Below, piece by piece: positions 54,708 to 63,934 of a stretch of DNA of 64,000 nt. Every line of letters starts with the position of its first letter. The first letter of the stretch is position 1. Source of the stretch: an uncultured Balneola sp. (lineage in GTDB: Bacteria; Bacteroidota; Rhodothermia; Balneolales; Balneolaceae); assembly GCA_902529115.1 (NCBI GenBank), contig CABZVB010000001.1, positions 1 through 64,000 on the forward strand. Reading direction: 5' to 3'. The notes beneath the pieces were generated by a model, which did not search any database, had not been told where the DNA came from, and saw only the letters and a list, made by a program, of their open reading frames with translations. The position numbers were made by a program, and so were the translations under genes.

Positions 54708-55526
54708 ATGTCTTTTTCATTGAAGAATCTACCTGAGCGATCTGCAAAACCCAGGACCGAAGGTATAACCCTGGTATTGGACAAAGGATACAGCATACGT
54801 CAAGTAGAAGATCTAGTTGACGTATGCTCGAAACACATTGACATAGTCAAACTTGGATGGGGAACATCCTATGTAACTCAAGGCTTAGAGGAAAAGATTA
54901 AGGTTTATCAAAATGCTGGGATACCTGTTTACTTTGGTGGTACTCTTTTTGAAGCATACCTGATGCGTAACCAGCTCTCCGATTATCGAAAATTGATGGA
55001 ACACTACGAAATTTCGCATTTAGAGGTTTCAAATGGTACTATTTTGTTATCGGATAATAAAAAACAAGCTATCATCAAAGAATTAAGTAGCGATTATACG
55101 GTTTATTCTGAAGTGGGTAGTAAGAACCCTAATGAGATCATTCCTCCTTACAAGTGGGTGCGAACTATTCAACAAGAACTAGAAGCTGGTTCCGAGAAAG
55201 TTATCTGCGAAGCTAGAGAAAGTGGTACTGTTGGAATGTTTCGCCCGAATGGTGAGATTCGATCTGGTTTACTTGAAGAAATCACAGATCAAATACCTGC
55301 CAAATACTTGCTTTTTGAGGCACCTAAAAAAGAACAGCAAGTTTGGTTTATCCGTAAGTATGGGTCTAATGTAAATTTGGGAAATATTCAACCCGAAGAA
55401 GTGATTCCTTTAGAAACCTTACGGTTAGGACTACGAGGAGATACTCTCTTAGATTTCTATTCACTAGAAAAGGGTAACGAATTGGATCAAGTGATCAAAG
55501 CGACCGGAATGAACGACAATGAATAA
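54708..55526 (+). CDS. comA: Phosphosulfolactate synthase
   Basis: Adds sulfite to phosphoenolpyruvate, giving (R)-2-phospho-3-sulfolactate. 272 residues, a single TIM-barrel enzyme. Family landmarks: LVLDKGYS near the N-terminus, HIDIVKLGWGTSY, GIPVYFGGTLFEAYL, VSNGTILLS, and EAPKKEQQVWFIRKYGSNVNLGNI (split). ComB, the next enzyme, is at 33378. Both in one genome make a complete route to sulfolactate. The gene is flanked by the malQ terminator and the one-domain glycogen synthase (nine bases downstream). Confidence 0.87.
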   Translation: MSFSLKNLPERSAKPRTEGITLVLDKGYSIRQVEDLVDVCSKHIDIVKLGWGTSYVTQGLEEKIKVYQNAGIPVYFGGTLFEAYLMRNQLSDYRKLMEHYEISHLEVSNGTILLSDNKKQAIIKELSSDYTVYSEVGSKNPNEIIPPYKWVRTIQQELEAGSEKVICEARESGTVGMFRPNGEIRSGLLEEITDQIPAKYLLFEAPKKEQQVWFIRKYGSNVNLGNIQPEEVIPLETLRLGLRGDTLLDFYSLEKGNELDQVIKATGMNDNE

Positions 55527-55535
55527 TAACCCATT

Positions 55536-56333
55536 ATGAAAATTTTATACGCCGCCGCTGAAATCTCCCCATTCGCACGCATGACCGTTACAGCGGATTT
55601 ATTGCGTTTTTTACCTGCATCGTTACAAGATAAGGGTTTTGAAATTCGGATCTTGCTTCCAAAATATGGCACGATAAATGACCGTAGAAATCGTTTACAT
55701 GAAGTCATACGATTGTCTGGAATAGAAGTAGAAGTAGGAGATACCGCGGAAAGTATGAAAATTAAAGTAGCTAGTATTCCCAATGCAAAACTACAAGTTT
55801 ATTTTTTAGACAACGATAAATATTTTAAAAGAAAAGGTCTTTTCAAAAACCCAAAAGACGGAGAGTTCTATCCAGATAATGCCGAGCGGTTAGCCTTCTA
55901 CAATAAAGGGGTACTCGAAACAGTTATAAAACTAGGTTGGGAGCCTGATATCATACACTGTCATGATTGGCCTGCAGGTCTCATTCCTCTTCTAGTAAAA
56001 ACTAAATATAAAGACGAACCTATTTTTAAAAATTCAAAGATAATCTACAATTTACATCATCCAGAAAACGATGGAACTGCAGACACAGCCAAAATCCTAG
56101 AGTTACTTGGTTTGCCCGATAATGTTGACATTGCCAAACTTACTGATGAAGGGAAAGTAGACTTATTGAAATTAGGACTCCTATATAGTGATCATGTAGT
56201 CACTGGAAACTTCTTAAAAGACGAATTTAATGACGTTTTTAATGAATTGAATGTTTCTCCTGTAAAAATTCAAGGTGCACCTGAAGATGTTTCAATTAAA
56301 TTTTCCGATTACTACAAAACTATTACTAAATAG
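55536..56333 (+). CDS. Single-domain glycogen/starch-synthase-like protein (GT5 N-terminal half)
   Basis: 265 residues, only the N-terminal Rossmann half of a GT5 glycogen synthase; the C-terminal GT1 half that completes the active site is absent. The start MKILYAAAEISPFARM and IIHCHDWPAGLIPLLVKT are family-like, but the ADP-glucose loop K-x-GGL is replaced (RMTVTADLL). So synthase activity is doubtful; a regulatory or binding role is possible. The same short form lies before DUF4270 genes in other Bacteroidota, as here (25-base gap). Confidence 0.78.
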   Translation: MKILYAAAEISPFARMTVTADLLRFLPASLQDKGFEIRILLPKYGTINDRRNRLHEVIRLSGIEVEVGDTAESMKIKVASIPNAKLQVYFLDNDKYFKRKGLFKNPKDGEFYPDNAERLAFYNKGVLETVIKLGWEPDIIHCHDWPAGLIPLLVKTKYKDEPIFKNSKIIYNLHHPENDGTADTAKILELLGLPDNVDIAKLTDEGKVDLLKLGLLYSDHVVTGNFLKDEFNDVFNELNVSPVKIQGAPEDVSIKFSDYYKTITK

Positions 56334-56358
56334 GAATTAAAAAGAAGACTGTCATCAT

Positions 56359-57567
56359 ATGTATTTAACGGACAAAGCTGTTTCAAAAAGGTGGCTTATT
56401 TTTTTTATACTTGTTCTTTTTGGTATGACCGCGTGTGATGAAACCTACACCGTTGGTGTAGATTTTATTCAGGAGTCAGCCATAGAGATAGATACTGTAC
56501 TTATCGATCAAATAGATTTTATAAGTATTGATCCTTATCTAGGTCAATTAACGTACTCTGCGCTAGGATCTTTTCAAGACCCTCTTTTTGGTCAACTAAT
56601 CAGCACTCTCTACTTTAAACCTTCTATCAACGCCTCAAATACTGATACTGTACTTGATGACATGAGCTTTGAATTGAAACTTCATATAATGCAGAATGAA
56701 ATTTATGGAGATACCAGTTCAACCGCCGTATTTGATGTATATCGAATTCAAAATAATTGGCATGGCCCTAGTTTTAGACAATCTACAGAAGTTAACCTAG
56801 AACTTGAACGAATTGGCGGTTTTAACGATACCGATATAGATACAAACGGTAACGTTCATGTAGCCCTTGGCGGAAGTTGGGATGCCTTTTATAGGGAAAT
56901 ATTTAATATTGATGATGATAGTACTCGATTAACTAGGTATGCTGAAGAAGATTTTGGGTTAGCTATTGTTCCAAAAAATACAACTAATCGAATTCGATTT
57001 GCTACCTTAAGCACCAGCCGTTTATTGGTTATTGGACAAGAAGATACCAGTTCATATGGCATGCAAGATTGGGCCTATAAAGTAGAAAGGAGAGATGTTG
57101 ACCCTATTCCTAATCGTATGCTGCTTCACAACACCTTTGAGAAGGTGATAAAAATAGATATAAAAAATATCGGTAAACAGTTGCCGAACAATAATTTTGT
57201 CCGGGCCGAATTAGTTTTAGAAGAAGATACAACACGAGCAAATACTAGTTTATCCGAACATGAGCAACGTTTAAATGTCCCTGGTTTTCGAATGAGCGAG
57301 GGAAATTTTATTGATTTAGCCTATCAGTTTGGCTTTTCAGATGAAAATATCATCAATGGATATCCATCCAGGGGACGCTTCCGTTTTGATATTACACGAT
57401 TGCTAAATGATCAAATTTATAACAATAATCCAATTAAAGACTCTTATATATACCCATATGTTAATGCAGGCTATATAGGCTCCAATATTCTTTATAGTAA
57501 AGAAGCCTCATCTGATAAGCGACCTCGGCTAATTATTCATTCCATAAAACCTGAAGTTCAAAGGTAA
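56359..57567 (+). CDS. DUF4270-family lipoprotein
   Basis: 402-residue lipoprotein: a basic N-terminus, hydrophobic run (about 12-24) and lipobox ending at C26 (FGMTAC), so it is anchored in a membrane. The mature part opens DETYTVGVDFI and contains the family's beta-rich body, including the LGSFQDPLFGQLISTLYFKPS stretch (split). I know of no function for DUF4270. Conserved order after the GT5-like gene and before an outer-membrane protein suggests surface glycan or envelope work (inference). Confidence 0.8.
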   Translation: MYLTDKAVSKRWLIFFILVLFGMTACDETYTVGVDFIQESAIEIDTVLIDQIDFISIDPYLGQLTYSALGSFQDPLFGQLISTLYFKPSINASNTDTVLDDMSFELKLHIMQNEIYGDTSSTAVFDVYRIQNNWHGPSFRQSTEVNLELERIGGFNDTDIDTNGNVHVALGGSWDAFYREIFNIDDDSTRLTRYAEEDFGLAIVPKNTTNRIRFATLSTSRLLVIGQEDTSSYGMQDWAYKVERRDVDPIPNRMLLHNTFEKVIKIDIKNIGKQLPNNNFVRAELVLEEDTTRANTSLSEHEQRLNVPGFRMSEGNFIDLAYQFGFSDENIINGYPSRGRFRFDITRLLNDQIYNNNPIKDSYIYPYVNAGYIGSNILYSKEASSDKRPRLIIHSIKPEVQR

Positions 57568-57575
57568 TATTTAAA

Positions 57576-58910
57576 ATGATAACAATTTCGTTTACGTCTA
57601 CGTTTGTAACTTCTTACAAAACTTCATTACTGGGGTTATTACTACTTTTTATTAGCTCCCCTATAATCGTAGCTCAAATTCAATCTACTAATCTGTATTC
57701 CAGTGGGTCAATTTATTCCGCATATGGTATTGGTTATCCTGTTGAAATTGAAACCGGATCTGCTAAGTCGCATGGTATTTTTGGTATTTCTAGTATTAAT
57801 CAAGAAGTTGCCGGCCTTACGAACCCTGCTTTATGGTCACAAACCTATTATACCCAGGGAGCTTCAGATCTGAGCATACAAAGTATCCAATTAAAAAATA
57901 CCAGAACTACAGGTGAATCTATTCTGTTTGAAAAAGGGTATCTTCAATTATTATTCCCTCTTAAGTCAAGTGAGCTTGGAGTATCTGTTGGTTTATATCC
58001 AGTCACCCGTTCCAATCTAAAATTAATTAATACAAAAGAATTTTTGACATATGGAGATACTGTTGGATACAATTCTGAACTACAACAAATAGGAGGGTTG
58101 AATAAATTCGAAGTAGGTTTCGGATGGGAAGTTAATGACCAAATTTCTATTGGCTATGCCCCTTCGGTAGCATTTTTCAGTTTGCAAACCTCAGAAGCAT
58201 TTTCTTTTAATTCTTCTCTTTACTCGCAGCAAATGCAAAAACTAACCATTAGCGGGGCTGCATTTTCACAACGCCTTGGTGTTGCAGGTAGTTTTCGAAA
58301 CGTGTTCAGAATACAAGATAAAATTTCAGTTGGTGCTACGGTTAACATTCCTTTCAATATGACTTTAAGACAAAACTACACCACTGAAAAAGTGGTTGAA
58401 TCTGGCAGTAAAACGATAGATTTATCCAACATATTGACTAGCAAAAAGGGGGAAATGAGGCTCCCTCTAGAATATGCCGCTGGTATTGGCTATGCACCTC
58501 ATACTCGTTTTAATATTAGTATAGAGGGACAGTTTCAGCGGTGGTCAGACTACACCAATGATCTAGTTGAAAATGATGGCGCTATTATGGCAGACCGAAT
58601 GCGTTTTGGATTTGGAGCACAATTTCATCCATATAAAAAAGCACAAAATGGATTTTTTTCCGGTTTTAAATATTCAGCTGGATTATCTTATGACAGCGGA
58701 CACATAATTGTTCAAAAAGAAGAAATTAGAACGTTATGGCTTCACACTGGGTTAGGTATATTATCGCGAAGTCCTTCATCTATGGATTTAAGCTTGCGAT
58801 ACGGGTTCAGAGGAACCACTGATGGTAACCTAATTAAAGAGAATATTTGGGCTATTGGTCTTTCAGTGAATCTTGCTGAAATCATGTTTTTACGTCCTAA
58901 ATTACAATAA
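57576..58910 (+). CDS. Outer-membrane beta-barrel protein
   Basis: 444 residues. Signal peptide about 1-33 (ending IIVAQIQ), then alternating beta strands, including YSSGSIYSAYGIGYPVEIETG (split), and a terminal IMFLRPKLQ. The composition and strand alternation resemble the FadL/PorV-like barrels of Bacteroidota, but no diagnostic motif fixes a function. It follows the DUF4270 gene by eight bases and precedes the TPR gene by 38. Confidence 0.68.
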   Translation: MITISFTSTFVTSYKTSLLGLLLLFISSPIIVAQIQSTNLYSSGSIYSAYGIGYPVEIETGSAKSHGIFGISSINQEVAGLTNPALWSQTYYTQGASDLSIQSIQLKNTRTTGESILFEKGYLQLLFPLKSSELGVSVGLYPVTRSNLKLINTKEFLTYGDTVGYNSELQQIGGLNKFEVGFGWEVNDQISIGYAPSVAFFSLQTSEAFSFNSSLYSQQMQKLTISGAAFSQRLGVAGSFRNVFRIQDKISVGATVNIPFNMTLRQNYTTEKVVESGSKTIDLSNILTSKKGEMRLPLEYAAGIGYAPHTRFNISIEGQFQRWSDYTNDLVENDGAIMADRMRFGFGAQFHPYKKAQNGFFSGFKYSAGLSYDSGHIIVQKEEIRTLWLHTGLGILSRSPSSMDLSLRYGFRGTTDGNLIKENIWAIGLSVNLAEIMFLRPKLQ

Positions 58911-58948
58911 ATATAAGCTGTTATTGACTTAACTAACGATACTGTATC

Positions 58949-60277
58949 ATGAAAGTTCTAGCAACCCTACTTGGGTTTTTACTGTTAATTACTTCTGAAA
59001 TAAAAGCGCAAAATTGCACTGTCACTCCTCCTTACGGGATGAACGAACTGGCTGCTTTTTCAATATTCCAAGACAATTATAAAAATAAAGATTATCCGTT
59101 TGCCCTAATGTATGGCCGATGGTTGCTCTGCAGTAAAACCAAAGTATTAGAAGGATATCCCCGATTCAACTTAGCGAGCCAATATCCAAAGTTCATTGAC
59201 ATATATACACAGATTGGTTTAGGAGAACAAGACCCAAGTATACGTGAGGCTTATATTGATACCGCATTAAGTCTTTTTGAAGAACAATTCACTTTTTTTA
59301 CCGATGAGGAAGTAGATAAGTATGAGCTCCATCAGGACAGAGGCCGTTATCTTCTAGAAAATTATCAAAATATCGAAGGTGGCCTTGACATGGCTTATAG
59401 TGATTTCAAAGCTATGTTTGATATAGATGTAGAAAAAACTACTCTACTTGGAGAGGGTTATTACGTTCGCGTGGTTATTGACGATCTTGTACGAAAGGCT
59501 GAAAAAGATATAGTCATAAACATGATTGAAAAAGCAACACTTTATGCAGGTTTGGAGTTAAGCACTTATTTTGATGAAACCCTAGAATCACTATTTAATA
59601 CACCAGAAGAGCGGCTCGAATTTTGTGGTGCCAAGCTAAACGAAAATCCAGAATCGATTGATGACCTCAAATGTGTTGCAAAAGCACAAGAAGATCTTAA
59701 TATGACAGAAGAATTCCTCCAAACTACCCTGCTAATTCACAAATTAGATCCAAGTTTTGTAAGTGCTTTAGCACTTGCAGAAACTGAGAAAGGTAATGCT
59801 TCATATGCCAAAGCAGCAGATTATTTCAAACAAGCTTTAGAAATGGCTAATAATGACAATGAGAAAAAGAATATAAATCTAGAGTTAGCTGATGTTTACT
59901 CAAGTACAGGACAGTTGTCAATCTCCAAAAAGTATATTCAAGAGGCATTAGCAATAGATGATTCTTTTGGGCGTGCATACATTAAATTGGCCTCTATTTA
60001 TGGGCAGGCCGTAAGTTCATGTACTGAGAATCGTAAATTAGAGGCAAGAGATAAGGTTGTATATTGGGTCGTTTTAGATTATTTAAATCGGGCAAAATCG
60101 GTAGATGCTAGCGTGACTAATACTGTGAATTCCCAGTTAGCAACATACCAAGCCGTGACACCATCTACCGAGGACAAGTTCTTTACTTTAGGGTACGAAC
60201 AAGGTCAAAAAGTAAGGGTGAATGGTGATTTGGACAATTGCTACAACTGGATTAGTGAGTACACAATAGTTCGGTAA
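58949..60277 (+). CDS. Exported tetratricopeptide-repeat protein
   Basis: 442 residues with a signal peptide (about 1-20, ending EIKAQ). Multiple TPR-like helical pairs: KYELHQDRGRYLLENYQNIEGG (split) and, clearest, NASYAKAADYFKQALEMANNDNEKKNINLELADVYSSTGQ (split), followed by ISKKYIQEALAIDDSFGRAYIKLASIYG (split). TPRs usually bind partner proteins. Last gene of the GT5-DUF4270-barrel-TPR run before a weak terminator. Confidence 0.75.
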   Translation: MKVLATLLGFLLLITSEIKAQNCTVTPPYGMNELAAFSIFQDNYKNKDYPFALMYGRWLLCSKTKVLEGYPRFNLASQYPKFIDIYTQIGLGEQDPSIREAYIDTALSLFEEQFTFFTDEEVDKYELHQDRGRYLLENYQNIEGGLDMAYSDFKAMFDIDVEKTTLLGEGYYVRVVIDDLVRKAEKDIVINMIEKATLYAGLELSTYFDETLESLFNTPEERLEFCGAKLNENPESIDDLKCVAKAQEDLNMTEEFLQTTLLIHKLDPSFVSALALAETEKGNASYAKAADYFKQALEMANNDNEKKNINLELADVYSSTGQLSISKKYIQEALAIDDSFGRAYIKLASIYGQAVSSCTENRKLEARDKVVYWVVLDYLNRAKSVDASVTNTVNSQLATYQAVTPSTEDKFFTLGYEQGQKVRVNGDLDNCYNWISEYTIVR

Positions 60278-60382
60278 ACCTCTTTAAGTATGTTAATTTA
60301 TCGTTTAACTCATTATTTTTTATTTCGAATTCATTTGTAATGGGGTAAAACATTCGTATCTTTTAAAACTTATTTTTTAATT

Positions 60383-60409
60383 GGTGATCGATTCTGAGTC
60401 ACCATTTTT
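60383..60409 (+). terminator. Weak intrinsic terminator before rho
   Basis: GGTGAT and GTCACC form a six-base stem with a nine-base loop, then ATTTTT. The rest of the 237-base gap between the TPR gene and rho has no further feature that I recognise. Confidence 0.4.
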
Positions 60410-60514
60410 ATACACGTTCCTCCCTTCAGTTTAATATCCACTTACGATGAGTATATTGATAACCCTCTTTTGACGGTTTAATTTGGAGCTTTGACGTACA
60501 CTGAATAATTATTA

Positions 60515-61756
60515 ATGGCTAGAAATAAAAATAACTACAATAAAAATAACCGCAATAAAAATAAGCGGAATAAAAATCGTAATAAGAAAAATAATAGTAA
60601 GTCCAATCATGTTTTTATTCCTAAGTTTCATTGGAACCAAAACCAAGGTATTGCGGGCCGCTTTGCTGGAGTTCTAGAAATTAATGAAAAAGGGTGGGGG
60701 CTTATAAGAAAACTAAATCATGAATTTAGCTATCATCCTAAAGATCCTTTTTTAAAGCCTGATGAAGTTAAAGACTTAGATTTACGCCAAGGTCTTATTA
60801 TAGAGGGAGAATTTGAGGAAGATTTTCAAGGTAACCGGCATGTGGCCAGCGTTGATAATATTAACCATCAGAGTTTAGATGCTTGGGCGAAGTGCTCCAA
60901 GTTTGAACGACAAACTCCTATTATGCCTGTAGATTGGATTCGTTTAGGTGACCGAGCACAAGATACCGAAATGCGAGTAATCGATTTAGTGGCTCCAATC
61001 GGCAAGGGACAAAGAGCCTTAATAGTTGCGCCTCCTCGTACTGGCAAAACCGTTTTATTAAAACAAATAGCTGACTCTATTGCTCATCATCATCCAGATG
61101 TGCACTTAAGTATTCTTTTGGTAGACGAACGCCCTGAGGAAGTGACCGATTTTATCCGGTCTTCAAATGCTGAAATTTTTGCCTCTTCCAATGATCGTAA
61201 AACTCATAGCCATATACGTATCACTGAGATGACTCTAGGATATGCCAAAAGAAAAGCCGAAATGGGTCAAGATGCAGTCCTATTAATTGATTCTCTTACA
61301 AGACTGGGACGAGCCTATAATGCTATTCAAAGTAATAGCGGTCGTACATTATCCGGAGGTTTGGATATTCGAGCCCTAGAAATTCCTAAAAAAATATTTG
61401 GTTCTGCACGAAAAATTGAAAGTGGCGGTTCTTTGACTATTATTGCTACCTGTTTAGTTGAAACGAACTCAAGAATGGATGATTTAATCTTCGAAGAATT
61501 CAAAGGGACCGGAAATATGGAACTGGTATTGGATAGAGAATTGGCGAATGACCGTATTTATCCAGCCATCAACATCACTTCCTCTGGAACTAGAAATGAA
61601 GCTAAATTCATAACTGACTCCTTAGAAGAGCGAAACATGGTACGAAGATATCTACTAAAAAAATCTCCAAAGGAATCCATGTTAGGCCTACTCAAAGTGC
61701 TAAAAAATACGGAGAGCAATCAGGAGCTACTAAACCAAATTGCTGCGATTTCATAG
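60515..61756 (+). CDS. rho: Transcription termination factor Rho
   Basis: Hexameric RNA-dependent ATPase. 413 residues: the first 33 are almost all Asn, Lys and Arg (NNRNKNKRNKNRNKKNN), then the cold-shock-like RNA-binding domain (GVLEINEKGWGLIRKL), P-loop APPRTGKTVLL with K178, Q-loop and R-loop (SGRTLSGGLDIRALE) and LVETNSRMDDLIFEEFKGTGNMEL. E. coli Rho is 419. The low-complexity N-terminus is coded by repeats of AATAAAAAT, so it can vary in length. The upstream region has no certain promoter. Confidence 0.96.
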   Translation: MARNKNNYNKNNRNKNKRNKNRNKKNNSKSNHVFIPKFHWNQNQGIAGRFAGVLEINEKGWGLIRKLNHEFSYHPKDPFLKPDEVKDLDLRQGLIIEGEFEEDFQGNRHVASVDNINHQSLDAWAKCSKFERQTPIMPVDWIRLGDRAQDTEMRVIDLVAPIGKGQRALIVAPPRTGKTVLLKQIADSIAHHHPDVHLSILLVDERPEEVTDFIRSSNAEIFASSNDRKTHSHIRITEMTLGYAKRKAEMGQDAVLLIDSLTRLGRAYNAIQSNSGRTLSGGLDIRALEIPKKIFGSARKIESGGSLTIIATCLVETNSRMDDLIFEEFKGTGNMELVLDRELANDRIYPAINITSSGTRNEAKFITDSLEERNMVRRYLLKKSPKESMLGLLKVLKNTESNQELLNQIAAIS

Positions 61757-62042
61757 GTTCGTCGTAAATATTATCACTGGTTATGTCTCTAATTAAATAC
61801 ATCAATTGTATTAAACTACTCACTAAATTGAGCTTATTTATTGGTTGATCTACTTAGTTTGAGTTTAACAGAGGAAACTATTCAACCTTACAGTACAATA
61901 AATCATGACTAGTATTTTAACTATTGCAATAATATCAGGTCAGTGAATCTAGAGTATTTAAAAATGGGATGTAGGCAGTTTAGTCCGTTCAATGAATTAT
62001 ACGAATTTACTCTAGCATGTTCTATAAACACTTAGAATAAAG

Positions 62043-62360
62043 CTATGCTACGATTATAGAAGGGTCAATTTCAGCAGCCCACGCTTTCATTCCGCCCTTA
62101 ACATTGTACACATTTTCAAAACCTTCTTGCCCTAAAAATATACATGCATTAGCACTACGTGCACCAGCACGACATATTATAGCATACTCTACATCCCGAT
62201 TAAGAGTATGCACTCTACTTTGAAGGTTGGATAATGGTATATGCTCGCCCCCATTATTAGATACCATATATTCAAAATCTTCTCTAACGTCAATTAACAT
62301 AAAATGTTCGCTCTTGTCGATTAATTTCTCTTTTAATTGTTGAACCGTAATTTCTTTCAT
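62043..62360 (-). CDS. Single-domain rhodanese-like protein
   Basis: 105-residue cytoplasmic sulfurtransferase-like protein. Active cysteine C63 lies in the loop CRAGARS; FMLIDVREDFEY and YNVKGGMKAWA are the standard rhodanese signatures. No signal peptide. The loop after the cysteine (RAGARS) fits the PspE/GlpE-like class, moving a sulfane sulfur; acceptor unknown. It lies 69 bases after the lptB-type gene. Confidence 0.87.
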   Translation of the reverse strand: MKEITVQQLKEKLIDKSEHFMLIDVREDFEYMVSNNGGEHIPLSNLQSRVHTLNRDVEYAIICRAGARSANACIFLGQEGFENVYNVKGGMKAWAAEIDPSIIVA

Positions 62361-62429
62361 ATAATTATTTTTATTAATGAGATTAATTATAAAAATTTTA
62401 TAAGCCTGCTAAATATACCAGCTGTTATA

Positions 62430-63221
62430 TCACGTTTTAACATAACGTCCCAAGGTAAATGTCTCCCCTAAGTATAATTTTCTGGCTTTTTCATCATTTG
62501 CTAGCATGCCGGCAGAGCCTTCCATTATAATTTTACCCTCAAACATAAGATAGGCACGATCTGTAATTGCCAGAGTTTCGTGAACATTATGATCAGTAAT
62601 TAGTATACCAATGTTCTGAGATTTTAACGTGGAGACTATCTGTTGAATATCTTCAACAGCTATTGGGTCAACACCTGCAAAGGGTTCGTCCAACAAAATG
62701 AAGTTTGGTTTAGTCACCAATGCTCTTGCTATTTCTGTTCTTCGCCGTTCACCACCAGATAACCTATACCCTTGACTATCCCTGACTTTTTGTAAAGAGA
62801 ATTCTTCAATTAGTTCCTCACAACGTCGTTTAATTTCAGCCTTATCATGACCCCTGTATTGTAATACGGCGGTCAAATTTTCATAAACAGTTAAATTCCT
62901 AAATACACTTGCTTCTTGCGCTAAATATCCAATCCCTTTTCGCGCTCGTCTATACATGGGTGTTTGAGTAAGACGCTCCTCATCTAAATATATTTCTCCC
63001 TCATTCGGTGTAATTAGTCCAACCATCATATAAAAGGTTGTGGTCTTACCCGCACCATTAGGACCCAATAACCCCACTATTTCTCCTTGTTCTACATGTA
63101 TAGAGACCTCATCAACTACTCTACGTTTTTTATAACGCTTGACCAGCTTTTTACCATATAAAGCGTGAGCCTTACGGGTTTCACTGCTTAATGGGGTCAT
63201 ATGTGGTGCTACTCCGCTCAT
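62430..63221 (-). CDS. lptB: Lipopolysaccharide-export ABC ATPase, LptB type
   Basis: 263 residues with a 20-residue N-terminal extension. Walker [11 protein letters not shown]-loop, signature [15 protein letters not shown], Walker [14 protein letters not shown] and H-loop. The phrases [13 protein letters not shown] and [20 protein letters not shown] are characteristic of LptB. The partner permeases LptF/G are not in the window. Start overlaps the purQ stop by ATGA, so the two are coupled. Family-level assignment to LptB is strong but other LptB-like ATPases exist. Confidence 0.9.
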   Translation of the reverse strand: MSGVAPHMTPLSSETRKAHALYGKKLVKRYKKRRVVDEVSIHVEQGEIVGLLGPNGAGKTTTFYMMVGLITPNEGEIYLDEERLTQTPMYRRARKGIGYLAQEASVFRNLTVYENLTAVLQYRGHDKAEIKRRCEELIEEFSLQKVRDSQGYRLSGGERRRTEIARALVTKPNFILLDEPFAGVDPIAVEDIQQIVSTLKSQNIGILITDHNVHETLAITDRAYLMFEGKIIMEGSAGMLANDEKARKLYLGETFTLGRYVKT

Positions 63222-63916
63222 GAAATTGCCAGCGCCTGTAAAATAGACTCGAAAATTTGCTTACCATCTTCTTTACCCAACAACTGTTCCATAGCCCGCT
63301 CAGGATGCGGCATCATGCCCAATACATTTTTTTGTTTATTCGTTACACCCGCTATATGATCAATAGAGCCATTAATATTGGCTTCTGGCGTAGCATCTCC
63401 ATGAGCGTTTACATAACGAAAAAGTACTTGATCATTGTCTTGCAGCTCTTTAATCCCGTCATTATCTATATAATAGTTCCCTTCACCATGGGAGATCGGG
63501 ATCTTAAGGAGCTGGTCTTTTTGCAAAGAAGACGTATATATACTTTGAGTGCTTTCTACTCGTATATGCACATCCTTGCATATAAATTTAAGTTTTTCAT
63601 TATGCCTCATGGCACCAGGTATTAATCCCGCTTCTAGCAATATTTGAAAACCATTGCAAATTCCCATTACCGGCCCGCCTTTTTTAACATATTCGATCAA
63701 CTCTTGCATGATAGGTGAAAAGCGAGCAATGGCTCCTGAACGAAGATAATCACCGTAGGAAAATCCACCAGGAACAATAATTATATCCAATCCGGATAAA
63801 TCTGTTTCTTTATGCCAAAGAAATTTCACGTCTACATTCATCACATATTTTAGAGCATGATATGCATCATGATCACAATTCGAACCTGGAAATACAATTA
63901 CACCAACCTTTGCCAC
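63218..63916 (-). CDS. purQ: FGAM synthase glutaminase subunit
   Basis: Supplies ammonia from glutamine for purine biosynthesis. 232 residues: GSNCDHDAY near the start, nucleophile C87 in [13 protein letters not shown], and the H/E pair in MPHPERAM. This is the small PurQ of the three-part PurS-PurQ-PurL system; the other two subunits should be nearby. A possible purS tail is directly upstream. Confidence 0.93.
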   Translation of the reverse strand: MAKVGVIVFPGSNCDHDAYHALKYVMNVDVKFLWHKETDLSGLDIIIVPGGFSYGDYLRSGAIARFSPIMQELIEYVKKGGPVMGICNGFQILLEAGLIPGAMRHNEKLKFICKDVHIRVESTQSIYTSSLQKDQLLKIPISHGEGNYYIDNDGIKELQDNDQVLFRYVNAHGDATPEANINGSIDHIAGVTNKQKNVLGMMPHPERAMEQLLGKEDGKQIFESILQALAIS

Positions 63917-63934
63917 TTTATACCTTTTTTGAAA

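Noticed and set aside
61757-62042. Small ORFs of 21-23 codons in the gap after rho
   Set aside because: Too short, without composition or context; nothing else seen in this gap.
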